A stretch of 64,000 nt of DNA from NCBI GenBank assembly GCA_937930305.1, contig CALGLE010000003.1, positions 146,883 through 210,882 on the forward strand, in the 5' to 3' direction. Of this stretch, positions 39,193-49,703 are shown one piece after another. A program made the position numbers and the translations under genes. Within the stretch, counting starts at the first letter, position 1. Each line of letters opens with the position of its first letter. The notes under the pieces are model-generated. The model saw only the letters and a program-made list of their open reading frames with translations. It was not told the DNA's origin and searched no databases. Source of the DNA: an uncultured Granulosicoccaceae bacterium. GTDB taxonomy: Bacteria > Pseudomonadota > Gammaproteobacteria > Granulosicoccales > Granulosicoccaceae.

Positions 39193-39904
39193 TGTCTGAC
39201 TCCGGCACCGCCCCATTGTCGTAGCGACTGTCATCGCGAATGACTCGAGGCACTAGCACGCGAGGTTCAATGGTGACCGGCTCGTACACCACTCGACCCT
39301 TAACTGGATCGAATCGCATTTCTACATTGCCGATAAGCGGGAAGTCTTTGCGGAATGGATGGCCAACAAAACCATAGTCGGTAAGGATGCGGCGTAAATC
39401 GTTATGGCCATCGTACAAAATGCCGAACAGATCAAACGACTCGCGTTCATACCAATCGGCACAGGCCCAAATGTTGGTTACCGATGGCACGACCGGCATT
39501 TCATCGTCGGCAGCTGGGCAAACCAAACGCAAACGCACGTTGTGATCGAGTGACAGCAGGTGCATAACTGAGGCAAATCGCGGGCGAGATGAGTCGGGTA
39601 ACTCCATGCCTGAACCAAAGGACAATCGACCGATGGAATTGGAATCCACCGCACGACTGAAACTGGCCTGAGACGTTGTGGCCGTAGACCACTCAGCTTC
39701 GCCAAACGTGGCGTAATCAACGCCGCACAGGTCTGACATTTGTACGAACGCAAATTCTGGATCATCACGCAACTGCGTGGCCACTTCAATTAAGTCTTCC
39801 GGCTTAACATGCATCTCAACCAAATCAACAGACAGGCTGATGGTGTTGTTGTCGGCATACTTTGCCGACAATTTGTCGAGCAATGTTTGGAGCGATTGAT
39901 TCAT
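39185..39904 (-). CDS. nuoC: NADH-quinone oxidoreductase subunit C
   Basis: The 239-residue 30-kDa subunit has the family signature [20 protein letters not shown] followed by [20 protein letters not shown]. It includes an insertion around residues 75-105 ([20 protein letters not shown]) relative to shorter homologues. It scaffolds the NuoB/NuoD junction. It starts 12 bp after nuoB. Confidence 0.96.
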   Translation of the reverse strand: MNQSLQTLLDKLSAKYADNNTISLSVDLVEMHVKPEDLIEVATQLRDDPEFAFVQMSDLCGVDYATFGEAEWSTATTSQASFSRAVDSNSIGRLSFGSGMELPDSSRPRFASVMHLLSLDHNVRLRLVCPAADDEMPVVPSVTNIWACADWYERESFDLFGILYDGHNDLRRILTDYGFVGHPFRKDFPLIGNVEMRFDPVKGRVVYEPVTIEPRVLVPRVIRDDSRYDNGAVPESDNA

Positions 39905-39916
39905 GCAGACCCTGCC

Positions 39917-40393
39917 CTAGCGCGCGATGGTGTTGGTTGTGCGGATCTTTTTCTGCAGTTGCAGAATGCCGTACAACAACGCTTCAGCGGTGGGAGGGCA
40001 ACCGGGCACATACACATCAACGGGTACGATTCGATCACAACCCCTGACCACAGCATAGGAGTAATGGTAATAACCGCCACCATTAGCGCACGACCCCATG
40101 GAGATAACCCATTTAGGATCTGGCATTTGGTCATATACCTTACGCAATGCAGGCGCCATTTTGTTGACCAGCGTACCGGCAACGATCATGACATCCGATT
40201 GGCGTGGACTGGGGCGGAAAATGATGCCGAAGCGATCTAAGTCATAACGAGCGGCACCCGCATGCATCATTTCAACGGCACAACAGGCTAAACCAAATGT
40301 CATGGGCCACATTGAACCGGTACGGGCCCAATTGATTAATTTATCGGCAGACGTGGTAACAAACCCTTCTTCAAGAACGCCTTCTATTCCCAT
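39917..40393 (-). CDS. nuoB: NADH-quinone oxidoreductase subunit B
   Basis: NuoB carries N2, the last cluster before quinone. The ligands are visible as the adjacent pair in [11 protein letters not shown], then [11 protein letters not shown] and [15 protein letters not shown] start at ATG 40393 ([12 protein letters not shown]), which overlaps nuoA by 10 bp and has GGGAG upstream; an ATG at 40414 in the same frame is less likely. 158 residues. Confidence 0.97.
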   Translation of the reverse strand: MGIEGVLEEGFVTTSADKLINWARTGSMWPMTFGLACCAVEMMHAGAARYDLDRFGIIFRPSPRQSDVMIVAGTLVNKMAPALRKVYDQMPDPKWVISMGSCANGGGYYHYSYAVVRGCDRIVPVDVYVPGCPPTAEALLYGILQLQKKIRTTNTIAR

Positions 40394-40740
40394 TCCAGCG
40401 CTCCCTTTTTCCACTCATAAATGAAGCCGATGACCAGAATGAACAGGAAAAGCCCCATCGCGGCAAACGCTTCACCCGAAATGCTATCGAGCACAACGGC
40501 CCAAGGAATCAAAAAGGCGATTTCCAAATCGAAGATGATGAACAGGATCGCAACCAGGTAGTAGCGCACGTCAAACTTCATGCGGGCGTCTTCAAAGGCT
40601 TCAAAACCGCACTCGTAGGGCGATAGTTTGTCGGTTGTTGGGTTCGACGGCCCGATCAAACGACCGGCGGTTAATAAGATGCCACCAAAGGCAAGACCTA
40701 TGACCACGAACAGCAGTACGGGAAAATAATTGGCAAGCAC
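40384..40740 (-). CDS. nuoA: NADH-quinone oxidoreductase subunit A
   Basis: The 118-residue, three-helix subunit has [20 protein letters not shown] with the conserved Cys loop and [20 protein letters not shown] with the acidic residues of helix 2. It is the first gene of the nuo operon; tRNA-Leu lies about 160 bp upstream on the same strand. No confident promoter was picked in that gap. Confidence 0.97.
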   Translation of the reverse strand: MLANYFPVLLFVVIGLAFGGILLTAGRLIGPSNPTTDKLSPYECGFEAFEDARMKFDVRYYLVAILFIIFDLEIAFLIPWAVVLDSISGEAFAAMGLFLFILVIGFIYEWKKGALEWE

Positions 40741-40901
40741 GAAATATCCCCTTAGGACCCGGCTTAAATAGGGTTTACAAAACGCTTAGAATTAACTGCT
40801 TAAGTATCGCAGATAAACGCAGGAATCGCAGGGTTTATGCCATGGCCATATTGTTCCTTTGCGGAACAAACACTACACACCAAATTTCAATAACCAGATG
40901 A

Positions 40902-40986
40902 TGGTGCCGTCGCCCGGACTCGAACCGGGACAGCTTTCGCTACTACCCCCTCAAGATAGCGTGTCTACCAATTCCACCACGACGGC
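40902..40986 (-). tRNA. tRNA-Leu (GAG)
   Basis: The 85-nt gene has a class II long variable arm. The acceptor stem is GCCGTCG/CGACGGC, the anticodon loop TTGAGGG gives GAG, the T-loop is TTCGAGT and CCA is encoded. tRNA-Leu(GAG) next to secG is a conserved arrangement in gammaproteobacteria. It lies between secG and nuoA on their strand. Confidence 0.97.
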
Positions 40987-41038
40987 ATTACAACGAGGGA
41001 CCCGCGTCGCACAAGGCGGCTCGCATCGCGGGACGCGA

Positions 41039-41044
41039 ACTATA
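41039..41044 (-). promoter_or_regulatory. Possible -10 element for tRNA-Leu
   Basis: On the minus strand TATAGT is followed by a GC-rich stretch (TCGCGTCCCGCG) resembling the discriminator of stable-RNA promoters. No good -35 hexamer is present at 16-18 bp, so cotranscription from secG is as likely. Confidence 0.3.
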
Positions 41045-41063
41045 CAACAAGGAAGTCTAAAAA

Positions 41064-41447
41064 TCACTCAGCCGGCTTGGGCAAATCCGTATCTGCGGCA
41101 CCCGACTCCGAATCGGTTGCTGCAGGCGCATCCTCTTCCACCGTCACAGATGGAACATCGCTGGCTGGCGCTTCGATCACGGGCAAACCGTCAGTAACAC
41201 TGCCCGAGCCAGTGTCACGATTAGCGGCCATATAGAAAAGTGCAATACTGGTGGCGAAGAAACACACAGCCAAAACGGTGGTGAGGCGCGTAAGAAATGA
41301 GGCCGCCCCGCGAGCACCAAAAACGGTAGAGGATGCGCCGCTACCAAAAGCCGCTCCTGCATCCGCGCCCTTACCGTGCTGTATCAACACCAAACCAATA
41401 ACCGCGATGGAGAGTGCAACGTGAATAACCAGTGCAATAGACTGCAT
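41064..41447 (-). CDS. secG: Preprotein translocase subunit SecG
   Basis: The 127-residue protein has two membrane helices separated by the conserved GKGADAGAAFGSGASSTVFG and GARGAASFLTRLTTVLA, typical of SecG, the accessory subunit of the SecYEG channel. The C-terminal 45 residues are an acidic, Ala/Asp/Glu-rich tail. It starts 16 bp after tpiA. Confidence 0.97.
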   Translation of the reverse strand: MQSIALVIHVALSIAVIGLVLIQHGKGADAGAAFGSGASSTVFGARGAASFLTRLTTVLAVCFFATSIALFYMAANRDTGSGSVTDGLPVIEAPASDVPSVTVEEDAPAATDSESGAADTDLPKPAE

Positions 41448-41463
41448 GTTCGATCAAATTCCT

Positions 41464-42228
41464 TCAGAGCGCCGAGGCGGCCTGACAAATGGCTGTAAAC
41501 GAATCAGCGTCTAACGCTGCCCCGCCAATCAGGCCGCCGTCAATATCGGCCTGAGAAAATAAATCGGCAGCGTTGTCTGGCTTGACGCTACCGCCGTATA
41601 AAATTTGTACACTCGCAGCGATGTCCGCGTTGTCGCATGCTAAGCGTGCGCGAATCATGGCATGAACTTCCTGAGCCTGCTGCGGCGATGCGGTCTTACC
41701 AGTGCCGATAGCCCAAACGGGTTCGTAGGCCACCACTACTTTAGACAATGCATCGATGCCTACGCGGGCAAGCACCTCGCCCAATTGCGCATGAATCACC
41801 TTTTCTAAATGCCCGGCTTCACGCTCGTCCAGCGTTTCACCTATGCACAGTATGGGAGTAATGCCTTGTTGCAAGGCGGCTTCGACCTTTTCGGCCACCG
41901 CTTTATCGGTCTCACCAAACAATTGCCGCCGCTCGGAGTGACCCACAATCGCGTACTGACAACCCAGTTCGCCCAGCATGGCCATGGAGGTTTCGCCGGT
42001 AAACGCACCGCTTTCGGCCGGATGAGCATTCTGCGCACCCAGCTTCACGGACGTGGATTGAGTGACACTGGCTACGGCTGAAATATGGACGTTGACAGGA
42101 CATACGACAACGTCGATGTTGTCTAGGCCGGAGACGCCTTGGCTGACAGCGGTTGCGAGGGCCGATGCATCAGCCAATGAGCCGTGCATCTTCCAATTAC
42201 CTGCGACAAATTTGCGTCGAGACGCCAA
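41464..42228 (-). CDS. tpiA: Triosephosphate isomerase
   Basis: TpiA interconverts dihydroxyacetone phosphate and glyceraldehyde 3-phosphate. The 254 residues include FVAGNWKMHG with the active-site Asn and Lys, YAIVGHSERRQLFGETD with the catalytic His, VVAYEPVWAIGTGKTASPQQ with the catalytic Glu, and VQILYGGSVKPDNAADLF. It lies between glmM and secG, as in many pseudomonads and xanthomonads. Confidence 0.98.
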   Translation of the reverse strand: MASRRKFVAGNWKMHGSLADASALATAVSQGVSGLDNIDVVVCPVNVHISAVASVTQSTSVKLGAQNAHPAESGAFTGETSMAMLGELGCQYAIVGHSERRQLFGETDKAVAEKVEAALQQGITPILCIGETLDEREAGHLEKVIHAQLGEVLARVGIDALSKVVVAYEPVWAIGTGKTASPQQAQEVHAMIRARLACDNADIAASVQILYGGSVKPDNAADLFSQADIDGGLIGGAALDADSFTAICQAASAL

Positions 42229-42291
42229 TGTAAATTCCTGACAGCGAAAACGAGCAAGTGTATCGCCTACGGCTGGCGCTGTCTACGCCGT

Positions 42292-43629
42292 CTAGCCAAC
42301 CGCGTCACCAACACGCGCGGCCACAGCTTGGCAAATACGCTCGACATCATTCGCGCTCTTGCCTTCCACCATGACTCGAATCAACGGCTCGGTACCACTG
42401 GGGCGTAATAGAATGCGGCCCTGGTCACCCAAGGAGGTTTCCGCCTCTTTGACAGCCGCTTGAATATCAGCGTTGTCGTCGATGCTGACTTTTTCTTTTA
42501 CCGGCACGTTCACTAGGACTTGTGGGTATAGCTGCATGCTGTTGCGCAGCCCAGCTAAGGTTTCGCCGGACTCCTTCATGACTGCCAGTACTTGCAAGGC
42601 GGCCACTATGGCATCGCCTGTAGTGACTCGGTCAAGACAAATCACGTGCCCTGAATTCTCGCCACCAAGAAGCCAATTTTGTTCTTTTAACTTTTCCATC
42701 ACATAGCGATCGCCCACATTAGCGCGAGCAAAAGGAATGTTCATGTCAGCCAGGGCATGCTCCAACGCCAAATTCGACATCAGCGTACCCACCACACCAC
42801 CGCTCATGTTGCCCGCATCGTGACGCGCTTTTGCTAACACATAAAGAATTTCATCCCCATCAACCACCTCACCTCGGTGATCGACCATGATGATGCGATC
42901 GCCGTCACCGTCGAGCGCAACGCCTACATCCGCTCGTTCCAATAACACGTGAGCGCGTAAGTTATCCGGAGCTGTGGCACCGCACTCTTTGTTGATATTC
43001 AAGCCATTGGGCTCAGCGCCAACAGAAATCACTGTCGCACCGAGTTCATCAAACACCCGACTGGCAATTTCATACGCGGCACCGTTCGCGCTATCGACAA
43101 CAATTTTTAAACCGGTTAATAACAGACCGGTAGGAAAGGTACTTTTACAAAATTCGATGTAGCGACCGCCTGCGTCATCCACGCGAGTGGCACGACCCAG
43201 TTCGGCAGAATCCACCGTGGTCATCTCTTCACCCATCATGGCTTCAATTTCTAATTCCAATTCATCAGGCAACTTGGTGCCTTCGGTTGAGAAGAATTTC
43301 AGACCATTGTCGTAGTAAGGATTGTGAGACGCACTGATGACAATGCCAGCGGCTGCGCGAAAGGTGCGGGTTAAGTAAGCGATGGCCGGTGTGGGCATGG
43401 GCCCAAGCATGCGGCTGTGAATGCCCGCTGAAGACAGACCCGCCTCTAAGGCCGATTCAAACAAATACCCCGAGATACGCGTATCTTTCCCGATCAGTAC
43501 TTCTCGATTGCCCTTCGACGCTAAGACTTTACCAGCTGCCCAGCCCAACTTTAAAACCGCTTCTGCGGTCATAGGGTATTGGCCAACGCGTCCGCGGATG
43601 CCATCAGTACCGAAAAATTGTCGCGACAT
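42292..43629 (-). CDS. glmM: Phosphoglucosamine mutase
   Basis: GlmM converts glucosamine 6-phosphate to glucosamine 1-phosphate for peptidoglycan and LPS. The 445 residues begin [20 protein letters not shown] and show the phosphoserine loop [20 protein letters not shown], the metal loop [17 protein letters not shown], the sugar loop [12 protein letters not shown] and the phosphate-binding [15 protein letters not shown]. It is 42 bp after folP. Confidence 0.98.
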   Translation of the reverse strand: MSRQFFGTDGIRGRVGQYPMTAEAVLKLGWAAGKVLASKGNREVLIGKDTRISGYLFESALEAGLSSAGIHSRMLGPMPTPAIAYLTRTFRAAAGIVISASHNPYYDNGLKFFSTEGTKLPDELELEIEAMMGEEMTTVDSAELGRATRVDDAGGRYIEFCKSTFPTGLLLTGLKIVVDSANGAAYEIASRVFDELGATVISVGAEPNGLNINKECGATAPDNLRAHVLLERADVGVALDGDGDRIIMVDHRGEVVDGDEILYVLAKARHDAGNMSGGVVGTLMSNLALEHALADMNIPFARANVGDRYVMEKLKEQNWLLGGENSGHVICLDRVTTGDAIVAALQVLAVMKESGETLAGLRNSMQLYPQVLVNVPVKEKVSIDDNADIQAAVKEAETSLGDQGRILLRPSGTEPLIRVMVEGKSANDVERICQAVAARVGDAVG

Positions 43630-43671
43630 GTCGCACTGTCCTTAAAATTGTTAACTTTTGTGTTGCTGGTG

Positions 43672-44514
43672 TTATTCGGGAATGTATCCCAATTCCACCG
43701 CCTGCCAAACCTTCAATGCATCCACTGTTTGCTGCACATCATGTACCCGCACAATGGATGCCCCTTGCTGCACAGCCAAAACAGCAGCGGTAACACTGGC
43801 AACCGTTCTATCCGCCGTTGCCTCTTTGAGAATCTCGCCAAAAATGCGCTTTCTCGATATTCCAATTAATAAGCCAGACTGCTCAGACAACGAGCGCAAG
43901 CTTTTTAACAACAGTAAATTATGTTCTGCCGTTTTACCAAACCCAAAACCTGGGTCCCACAGGATCTGATTCCGATCGATTCCCGCATTAACCGCCGCCT
44001 CAGTGCGCTGATGAAGAAAGTTCGTAACCTCATCGATGACATTGGCGTATTCAGGAGCTGACTGCATCGTGGCTGGCTTACCCTTCATATGCATTAGACA
44101 TACCGGCAAGCCCAACTTGGCAGCCTTTTCTAGTGCACCGGGCAATTGCAGCGCCCGAACATCGTTTATCAGACCCGCACCCGCCGATGCAGCAGCCTCC
44201 ATAACCACCGACTTACTGGTGTCGATCGACACCACCACATCCTGTGATTCTCGAATGGCTTCGATAACCGGGATGACCCGATCTAGCTCTTCCTGCTCAC
44301 CCACTTCGGCGGCCCCGGGACGTGTGGATTCACCGCCGACATCAATAATGTCAGCACCTGCTTCCACCATGCGTTGAGCATGTTGCCGAGCGGCATCCAA
44401 TTGAGAAAAACGCCCGCCATCCGAAAATGAATCGGGTGTGACGTTCAAAATACCCATGACCCGTGGGCGAGACAGCGCCAACGTTTTGGACCCACAACGC
44501 AGTGTTAAAACCAT
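43672..44514 (-). CDS. folP: Dihydropteroate synthase
   Basis: FolP joins p-aminobenzoate to the pterin pyrophosphate in folate synthesis. The 280 residues have both signatures, PRVMGILNVTPDSFSDGGRF and ADIIDVGGESTRPGAAEVGE, plus the substrate loop ILWDPGFGFGKTAEHNLLLL and the C-terminal SIVRVHDVQQTVDALKV. It lies between a terminator after ftsH and glmM, so it may have its own promoter. Confidence 0.98.
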   Translation of the reverse strand: MVLTLRCGSKTLALSRPRVMGILNVTPDSFSDGGRFSQLDAARQHAQRMVEAGADIIDVGGESTRPGAAEVGEQEELDRVIPVIEAIRESQDVVVSIDTSKSVVMEAAASAGAGLINDVRALQLPGALEKAAKLGLPVCLMHMKGKPATMQSAPEYANVIDEVTNFLHQRTEAAVNAGIDRNQILWDPGFGFGKTAEHNLLLLKSLRSLSEQSGLLIGISRKRIFGEILKEATADRTVASVTAAVLAVQQGASIVRVHDVQQTVDALKVWQAVELGYIPE

Positions 44515-44544
44515 GAGGGTGATGATAGAAGGGTTAAAACGAGA

Positions 44545-44569
44545 AAAGGGCCGCCCATGGCGACCCTTT
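44545..44569 (-). terminator. Intrinsic terminator between ftsH and folP
   Basis: On the minus strand AAAGGGTCGCC, a three-base loop and GGCGGCCCTTT form an 11-bp stem with one mismatch, followed by TCTCG. It lies about 80 bp after the ftsH stop. Confidence 0.7.
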
Positions 44570-44646
44570 ACGCAATTTTACCGCTTCGACACAGTTCCTC
44601 CGGTTAGGACTGCGTCATTTTGACCCGATATGGTCAGGATTGAATC

Positions 44647-46608
44647 TTAATGCAGACTGGGAGCCCCATCATCGACTGAGCTGTCGTCGGCATCATCTTC
44701 TTCCGTATCTTGCGCTTTTTTATCATCCGAAGACGCATCCGACGATGGCCCTGAACTCACTGGCGAATTACCGTCGTCGCCACCCCAATCTGCGGGAGGC
44801 CCTGGCTCTTCACGACGCATCAATCGTTGAACCTGCCCCGCATCGATGGTTTCGTATTTCATCAACGCATCGGTCATCGCGTGCAGGATGTCCATATTGT
44901 CTTTCAAGAGTTGCTCAGCGCGATCGTAATTTCGATTAATAATTTTTCGAATTTCACCATCAATCGACATGACCGTTTCAGCCGACATCGGGTTTTGCTT
45001 AGTCGAAGACCTACCCAAGAAAACCTCACCCTCTTCTTCCGAATACGCCAACGGGCCCAACTTGTCTGACAGACCCCATTTGGTCACCATATTACGAGCG
45101 ATCTCAGTCGCGCGTTCGATGTCACTGGAAGCACCCGTGGTGACATTCTCGGCACCAAAGATCAGTTCTTCGGCCAAGCGCCCGCCGTACAAACTTGAGA
45201 TTCGAGATTCGAGTTCCAGCTTGCTTTGACTGTAGCGATCTTCTTCGGGCAGATACATCGTCACACCCAAGGCCCGACCGCGCGGGATGATGGTGACTTT
45301 ATAAACCGGGTCGTGCTGTGGAACCAAGAAACCGACTATGGCGTGACCGGCTTCGTGATACGCGGTGAGTTTCTTTTCTTTTTCACTCATGGCCATGGAC
45401 TTACGTTCCGCGCCCATCATGATTTTATCTTTTGCTCGCTCGAAGTGGCTCATGTCCACTTGGCGATCATTTTCACGCGCTGCAAATAGCGCCGCTTCAT
45501 TAACTAAGTTGGCTAAATCCGCCCCTGAAAAACCGGGCGAGCCACGCGCGATGAGATCGGGTCGAACGTCATCGGCCATGGGCACTTTGGCCATATGCAC
45601 ACGAAGAATTTGTTCACGACCACGCACATCCGGCAACGGCACAACGACTTGGCGATCAAATCGACCCGGACGTAATAACGCAGGATCGAGGACGTCAGGT
45701 CGGTTGGTCGCGGCAATAACAATGACGCCTTCATTACCTTCAAAGCCATCCATTTCAACCAGCAACTGGTTAAGCGTTTGTTCACGCTCGTCGTGACCAC
45801 CGCCTAAACCGGCCCCACGATGACGACCCACCGCATCGATTTCATCGATAAAGATGATGCACGGTGAATGTTTTTTGGCTTGGTCAAACATGTCGCGAAC
45901 ACGAGACGCACCCACACCCACAAACATTTCAACGAAGTCTGAACCTGAGATGGTGAAGAAAGGCACTTTCGCCTCACCCGCGATGGCTTTTGCCAATAAG
46001 GTTTTACCAGTACCGGGTGAACCCACCATCAAAACGCCGCGCGGAATCTTGCCGCCCAATTTTTGGAACTTGCCAGGGTCACGTAAGAATTCAACTAACT
46101 CAGAAACTTCTTCCTTAGCTTCCTCTACTCCCGCCACATCGGCAAACGTGACCTTGACTTGGTCTTCCGATAACAGCCGGGCTTTTGACTTGCCAAAGGA
46201 CATGGCGCCTCGGCCTGATCCGCCGCCTTGCATTTGCCGCATCAAGAAGAACCACAACCCGATAATTAAAATCATCGGAAACCAGCTCAGCAATACGCTG
46301 AACAACATGTTGGGATTTTCTGGTGGTGCGCTTTCGAATTCGATGCCTGCTCTAGCCAACTCGCCAATCAATGCACTGTTGTCAGATTCGGGGCTGATGG
46401 TGGTGAACGCACCGCCATTAAGAATTCCGGTAATTTGCTCATCATCAAAGCGCACTCGGGAGACCGCTCCTCGATCTACGGATTCGAGGAAATCGGAGTA
46501 CATGATGGTGTTGGCTGCTTGCCGCTGACTACCGAGGTTGTTGAACACGGTCATCAGAATCAGGGCAATTACCACCCACAACAGTACATTTTTAAATAAA
46601 TCGCTCAA
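44647..46608 (-). CDS. ftsH: ATP-dependent zinc metalloprotease FtsH
   Basis: FtsH is the membrane-anchored AAA+ protease that degrades LpxC, SigmaH and misassembled membrane proteins. The 653 residues show two N-terminal membrane helices around a periplasmic segment, Walker [21 protein letters not shown], Walker [21 protein letters not shown], the [23 protein letters not shown] and the zinc motif [12 protein letters not shown]. The C-terminal tail is acidic and low-complexity. rlmE-ftsH order is conserved. Confidence 0.98.
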   Translation of the reverse strand: MSDLFKNVLLWVVIALILMTVFNNLGSQRQAANTIMYSDFLESVDRGAVSRVRFDDEQITGILNGGAFTTISPESDNSALIGELARAGIEFESAPPENPNMLFSVLLSWFPMILIIGLWFFLMRQMQGGGSGRGAMSFGKSKARLLSEDQVKVTFADVAGVEEAKEEVSELVEFLRDPGKFQKLGGKIPRGVLMVGSPGTGKTLLAKAIAGEAKVPFFTISGSDFVEMFVGVGASRVRDMFDQAKKHSPCIIFIDEIDAVGRHRGAGLGGGHDEREQTLNQLLVEMDGFEGNEGVIVIAATNRPDVLDPALLRPGRFDRQVVVPLPDVRGREQILRVHMAKVPMADDVRPDLIARGSPGFSGADLANLVNEAALFAARENDRQVDMSHFERAKDKIMMGAERKSMAMSEKEKKLTAYHEAGHAIVGFLVPQHDPVYKVTIIPRGRALGVTMYLPEEDRYSQSKLELESRISSLYGGRLAEELIFGAENVTTGASSDIERATEIARNMVTKWGLSDKLGPLAYSEEEGEVFLGRSSTKQNPMSAETVMSIDGEIRKIINRNYDRAEQLLKDNMDILHAMTDALMKYETIDAGQVQRLMRREEPGPPADWGGDDGNSPVSSGPSSDASSDDKKAQDTEEDDADDSSVDDGAPSLH

Positions 46609-46693
46609 GGTCTACCTCTCGATTGCGAGCGCTTTGCGCACGCTAGGTCGCGTAATTTCGCAGCAAAAAACAACATTTGCGGGGATGCATTCA

Positions 46694-47314
46694 CTATATC
46701 AAGTTCCTTGCCACCACATAGACTTCTCGGCTGCGAGCCCGCGATGCCTGTGGTTTTCGTAATTTGACCTCCTTAAATTTCCCACGGAGGTCCGATACGT
46801 AGGCGTCAAAACCCGCCCCTTGGAACAGTTTTACGGAAAAAGCGCCATTCGGTTTTAACACTTCGAGCGCGATTTCGACAGCGAGTTCAGCTAAAGCCAT
46901 GACACGGGCTTGATCTGTGGCCGCTACCCCACTGATATTGGGCGCCATATCGGATAATACAAGGTCAGCACCGGGCGATACCGCCGCCACAATAGCGTCA
47001 GCCACCGATTGTTCATGGAAATCCCCCTGAATGAACTGCACGCCCGGCAGTCCGTCCATTGGCAGGATGTCTGAGGCCACGATCCGGCCTAATCCACCGA
47101 TTTTTTCGGAAATAACCTGCGTCCACCCACCCGGAGCCGCTCCGAGCTCCAAAACCGTGATGCCTGGGCGCAACAGTTCGTCCTTCTCGTCTAGCTGTAA
47201 CAGCTTAAACGCTGCCCGCGAGCGATAGCCCGAGGCTTGCGCCAGCTTGACGTGATGGTCGGACACATGTTCCTGCATCCACCGGTTGCTGCTTTTACTG
47301 CGATTACCAGCCAT
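46694..47314 (-). CDS. rlmE: 23S rRNA 2'-O-methyltransferase RlmE (FtsJ/RrmJ)
   Basis: RlmE methylates U2552 in the 23S rRNA A loop. The 206 residues contain SGYRSRAAFKLLQLDEKDEL with the catalytic Lys, the SAM motif VLELGAAPGGWTQVISEKIG, the catalytic Asp in DLVLSDMAPNISGV and the Lys in GAFSVKLFQGAGFD, that is the K-D-K-E type active site. It is divergent from yhbY (57 bp), which is also usual. Confidence 0.98.
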   Translation of the reverse strand: MAGNRSKSSNRWMQEHVSDHHVKLAQASGYRSRAAFKLLQLDEKDELLRPGITVLELGAAPGGWTQVISEKIGGLGRIVASDILPMDGLPGVQFIQGDFHEQSVADAIVAAVSPGADLVLSDMAPNISGVAATDQARVMALAELAVEIALEVLKPNGAFSVKLFQGAGFDAYVSDLRGKFKEVKLRKPQASRARSREVYVVARNLI

Positions 47315-47371
47315 GAGCTGCAGGTGTGCCCGTATACTTCACGAATCGGACCCTAATTGTAGTAGCCACCT

Positions 47372-47710
47372 GTGACAATACCCCAGTTGAGTAATCAACA
47401 AATTCGTGCTCTGAAATCTCAAGCCCATGCATTGAAGCCTGTGGTGCGGGTAGGTCAGCATGGCGTTACCGATTCGGTAATGGCAGAACTTAACCTGGCA
47501 CTGGATCACCACGAGCTACTGAAGGTGAAAATCAGCACAGGCGATCGGGAATTACGGGATCAGCTTATCGAGAAGCTAGCCACCGCCTCTCAAGCTAATA
47601 TTATCCAACGAATCGGCAACATCCTGGTGCTTTATCGAAAAAAACCTGAAGCTGCTGCGAAAAAGAAAAAACGCGCTACCCCGGGCCGGGCTCATTCAAC
47701 AAAACGGTAA
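47372..47710 (+). CDS. yhbY: YhbY-type CRM-domain RNA-binding protein
   Basis: The CRM domain protein associates with pre-50S particles. The sequence IRALKSQAHALKPVVRVGQH then VTDSVMAELNLALDHHELLK matches E. coli YhbY, including the GxxG-like loop. The start is a GTG (MTIPQLSNQQ), with TTG codons nearby as alternatives. The C-terminal tail is lysine-rich (AAAKKKKRATPGRAHSTKR). Its 3' end overlaps the convergent sensor kinase by 35 bp. Confidence 0.93.
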   Translation: MTIPQLSNQQIRALKSQAHALKPVVRVGQHGVTDSVMAELNLALDHHELLKVKISTGDRELRDQLIEKLATASQANIIQRIGNILVLYRKKPEAAAKKKKRATPGRAHSTKR

Positions 47711-49019
47711 CCCGTAATCCGCCTAAACGCTGTGAACGGTCGAACTCTAGGCTGCCTTGATAGGTGTGCACAATGTCCTTAACGATGGACAAGCCCAGCC
47801 CATGGCCTGCCACCGACTCATCGAAGCGCGTACCGCGTTCGGTTAGCTGACGCAGTTGCTCAGCCGAAACCCCTGGCCCGTCATCTTCCACCTCTAAACG
47901 AATCCCATCCACTCGTCGAACCGTGAGAATTACCACCGCGTCAGCCCACTTCACCGCGTTGTCTAATAAGTTACCAATCAGTTCCAACATATCTTGTCGA
48001 TCGTGCGGCCATTCCATGTCAGCAGGAATGTTGTAGCGAATATCGACAAATTTGTCCGCGTAAACCTGTTGCAGCAATCCACAAAGCGCCGGCAGTTCAT
48101 CCGATAAGTTAAGCCGCTGTGTGGCGCTGCCACGCCCGGCTAATCGAGCACGCTTCAACTCACTGTCGATAATCTGCGCAATGCGCTCGGCGTGTTGACT
48201 GCCATCGCCTGTGCGCATTAATAAATTTAACGGCCCTTTCAGCGCATGCGCCAAATTGCCTGCAGCGTTTCGAGACTGCCGTAAGCGTTGTTCAAACCGC
48301 ACCAATAATCGATTGAATTCTTTGACCAAGGGCGAGATCTCGCTGGGCACATGCTCGGAGATGGCTTTGATTTCTCCGCGCTCGATGCGGCGAAGATCAT
48401 CACGTAGTGCATCAACCGGTGCCAGCAAATGTCGAACAATCGCACTTTGCACAAACAGCAACGCCAACAGCAATACAAGCGACAGCAGAGCAAAGAAAAT
48501 ACGAAACGCTTGCCAACGATCCTGCAGTTGGGTGATGTCTTCTGCCACGGTAACGGTGATGGGTAAACCGTCGATTTGAAAGCCACCTCGCCACAACAAC
48601 AACGGCTCGTCATTGGGCCCTTGCGCAGATGTACGCAACTGTTCGCCTGCGGCCAGTGCACTGATGGGCAAAGTAATATCCCAACTCGATCGGGACATCA
48701 CGGCACGTTTTCCCGGTGAATCGATACGAAAATATCGCCCAGATAGCGGTGCGTCGTAGGCTAGGTTCCAGTGGGTTCGATTCTGAAGAACAGACCCAGG
48801 AAAAAACGATTTACGTTCTGCAACTAGGGCATGCCCCTCTTGAGCCAGTCGCGCATGCACAGCGCTCTCCGCCATCAAGCGAGCAGTGAGTGTACCGCCC
48901 CACCAGAACATGAACATCAAGACTAAAAAGCTGCACACCAAACCCGCTTGCAAACTGCGCAGCAAGGAGCGAGACGCAATATGCGGTGCGTCAGCGACTT
49001 GGGTGAATTTATGTGCCAA
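47676..49019 (-). CDS. Membrane sensor histidine kinase (PhoQ/QseC-like)
   Basis: The 447-residue kinase has an N-terminal membrane helix (LQAGLVCSFLVLMFMFWWGG), a periplasmic sensor of about 115 residues, a second helix (IFFALLSLVLLLALLFVQSA), a HAMP linker (LAPVDALRDDLRRIERGEIK), the H box GNLAHALKGPLNLL, the N box LIGNLLDNAVKWADAVV, and the G boxes VEDDGPGVSAEQL and GHGLGLSIVKDIV. It follows its response regulator by 15 bp. The stimulus is unknown; such pairs usually sense divalent cations or envelope stress. Confidence 0.93.
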   Translation of the reverse strand: MAHKFTQVADAPHIASRSLLRSLQAGLVCSFLVLMFMFWWGGTLTARLMAESAVHARLAQEGHALVAERKSFFPGSVLQNRTHWNLAYDAPLSGRYFRIDSPGKRAVMSRSSWDITLPISALAAGEQLRTSAQGPNDEPLLLWRGGFQIDGLPITVTVAEDITQLQDRWQAFRIFFALLSLVLLLALLFVQSAIVRHLLAPVDALRDDLRRIERGEIKAISEHVPSEISPLVKEFNRLLVRFEQRLRQSRNAAGNLAHALKGPLNLLMRTGDGSQHAERIAQIIDSELKRARLAGRGSATQRLNLSDELPALCGLLQQVYADKFVDIRYNIPADMEWPHDRQDMLELIGNLLDNAVKWADAVVILTVRRVDGIRLEVEDDGPGVSAEQLRQLTERGTRFDESVAGHGLGLSIVKDIVHTYQGSLEFDRSQRLGGLRVTVLLNEPGPG

Positions 49020-49034
49020 AAAATAAACGCGCGC

Positions 49035-49703
49035 CTAGCGCGATGGGTCGTTAAACACATAGCCCTGACCGCGCTTGGTCAGAATCATTTGTGCACCGAT
49101 CTTCTCACGTAAGCGGCGCACGTACACTTCAATGAGGTTGCTATCCCGCTCGGAGTTTTGATCGTAGACGTGATCAGAGAGATTCGACTTTGACAAAATC
49201 TTCCCGCTGTTCAACATCATGTAACGCAGCAGCCGAAATTCTGTGCCGGTTAATTCATGAGCCTGATCATCGCCAACTTGGACTTGCTGCAGATCTTCAT
49301 CCAATCGCACCGAGGCGGTTTCCAATGTGTTGGCACTGCGGCCGTGTTCCCGGTGAATCAGCGCTCGCAGCCTAGCAATCAGTTCTTCAATATGAAACGG
49401 CTTTCCTAAGTAGTCATCGGCACCGGCCTTGAAGCCATCCACTCGCTCAAACCATTGGTCTCGAGCCGTCAACACAATGACAGGCACACGATTGTCCCGT
49501 TCTCGCCACGATTTGAGCACATCCAAACCGGGGCGCCCCGGAAGGCCTAAATCCAGAATGATGGCATCGTACGGCTCATGGCTGCCCAAATGTTCGCCAT
49601 CAATGCCGTTATCGGCCATGTCCACAGCAAAACCCGCCCGCACGAGATCAGCCCGTGTGATGGACGCAAGGTCAGGATCGTCTTCAACAAGAAGTAGCCG
49701 CAT
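49035..49703 (-). CDS. OmpR/PhoB-family response regulator
   Basis: The 222-residue regulator has a canonical receiver: acidic pair LLVEDDPDL, phosphoacceptor in AIILDLGLPGRPGLDVLKSW (Asp about 51), IVLTARD with the Thr, and Lys in YLGKPFHIEEL. The C-terminal winged helix includes LTGTEFRLLRYMMLNSGKIL and VYVRRLREKIGAQMILTKRG. It is the partner of the adjacent kinase. Confidence 0.95.
   Translation of the reverse strand: MRLLLVEDDPDLASITRADLVRAGFAVDMADNGIDGEHLGSHEPYDAIILDLGLPGRPGLDVLKSWRERDNRVPVIVLTARDQWFERVDGFKAGADDYLGKPFHIEELIARLRALIHREHGRSANTLETASVRLDEDLQQVQVGDDQAHELTGTEFRLLRYMMLNSGKILSKSNLSDHVYDQNSERDSNLIEVYVRRLREKIGAQMILTKRGQGYVFNDPSR

Noticed and set aside
39185..39904. Fused nuoCD gene
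   Set aside because: The two frames differ and overlap by only 8 bp with a clear stop and restart, so they are separate genes.
40852..40869. Terminator after tRNA-Leu
   Set aside because: TTGTTCC/GGAACAA is a short perfect hairpin, but it has no T run on the minus strand and lies well inside the nuo leader.
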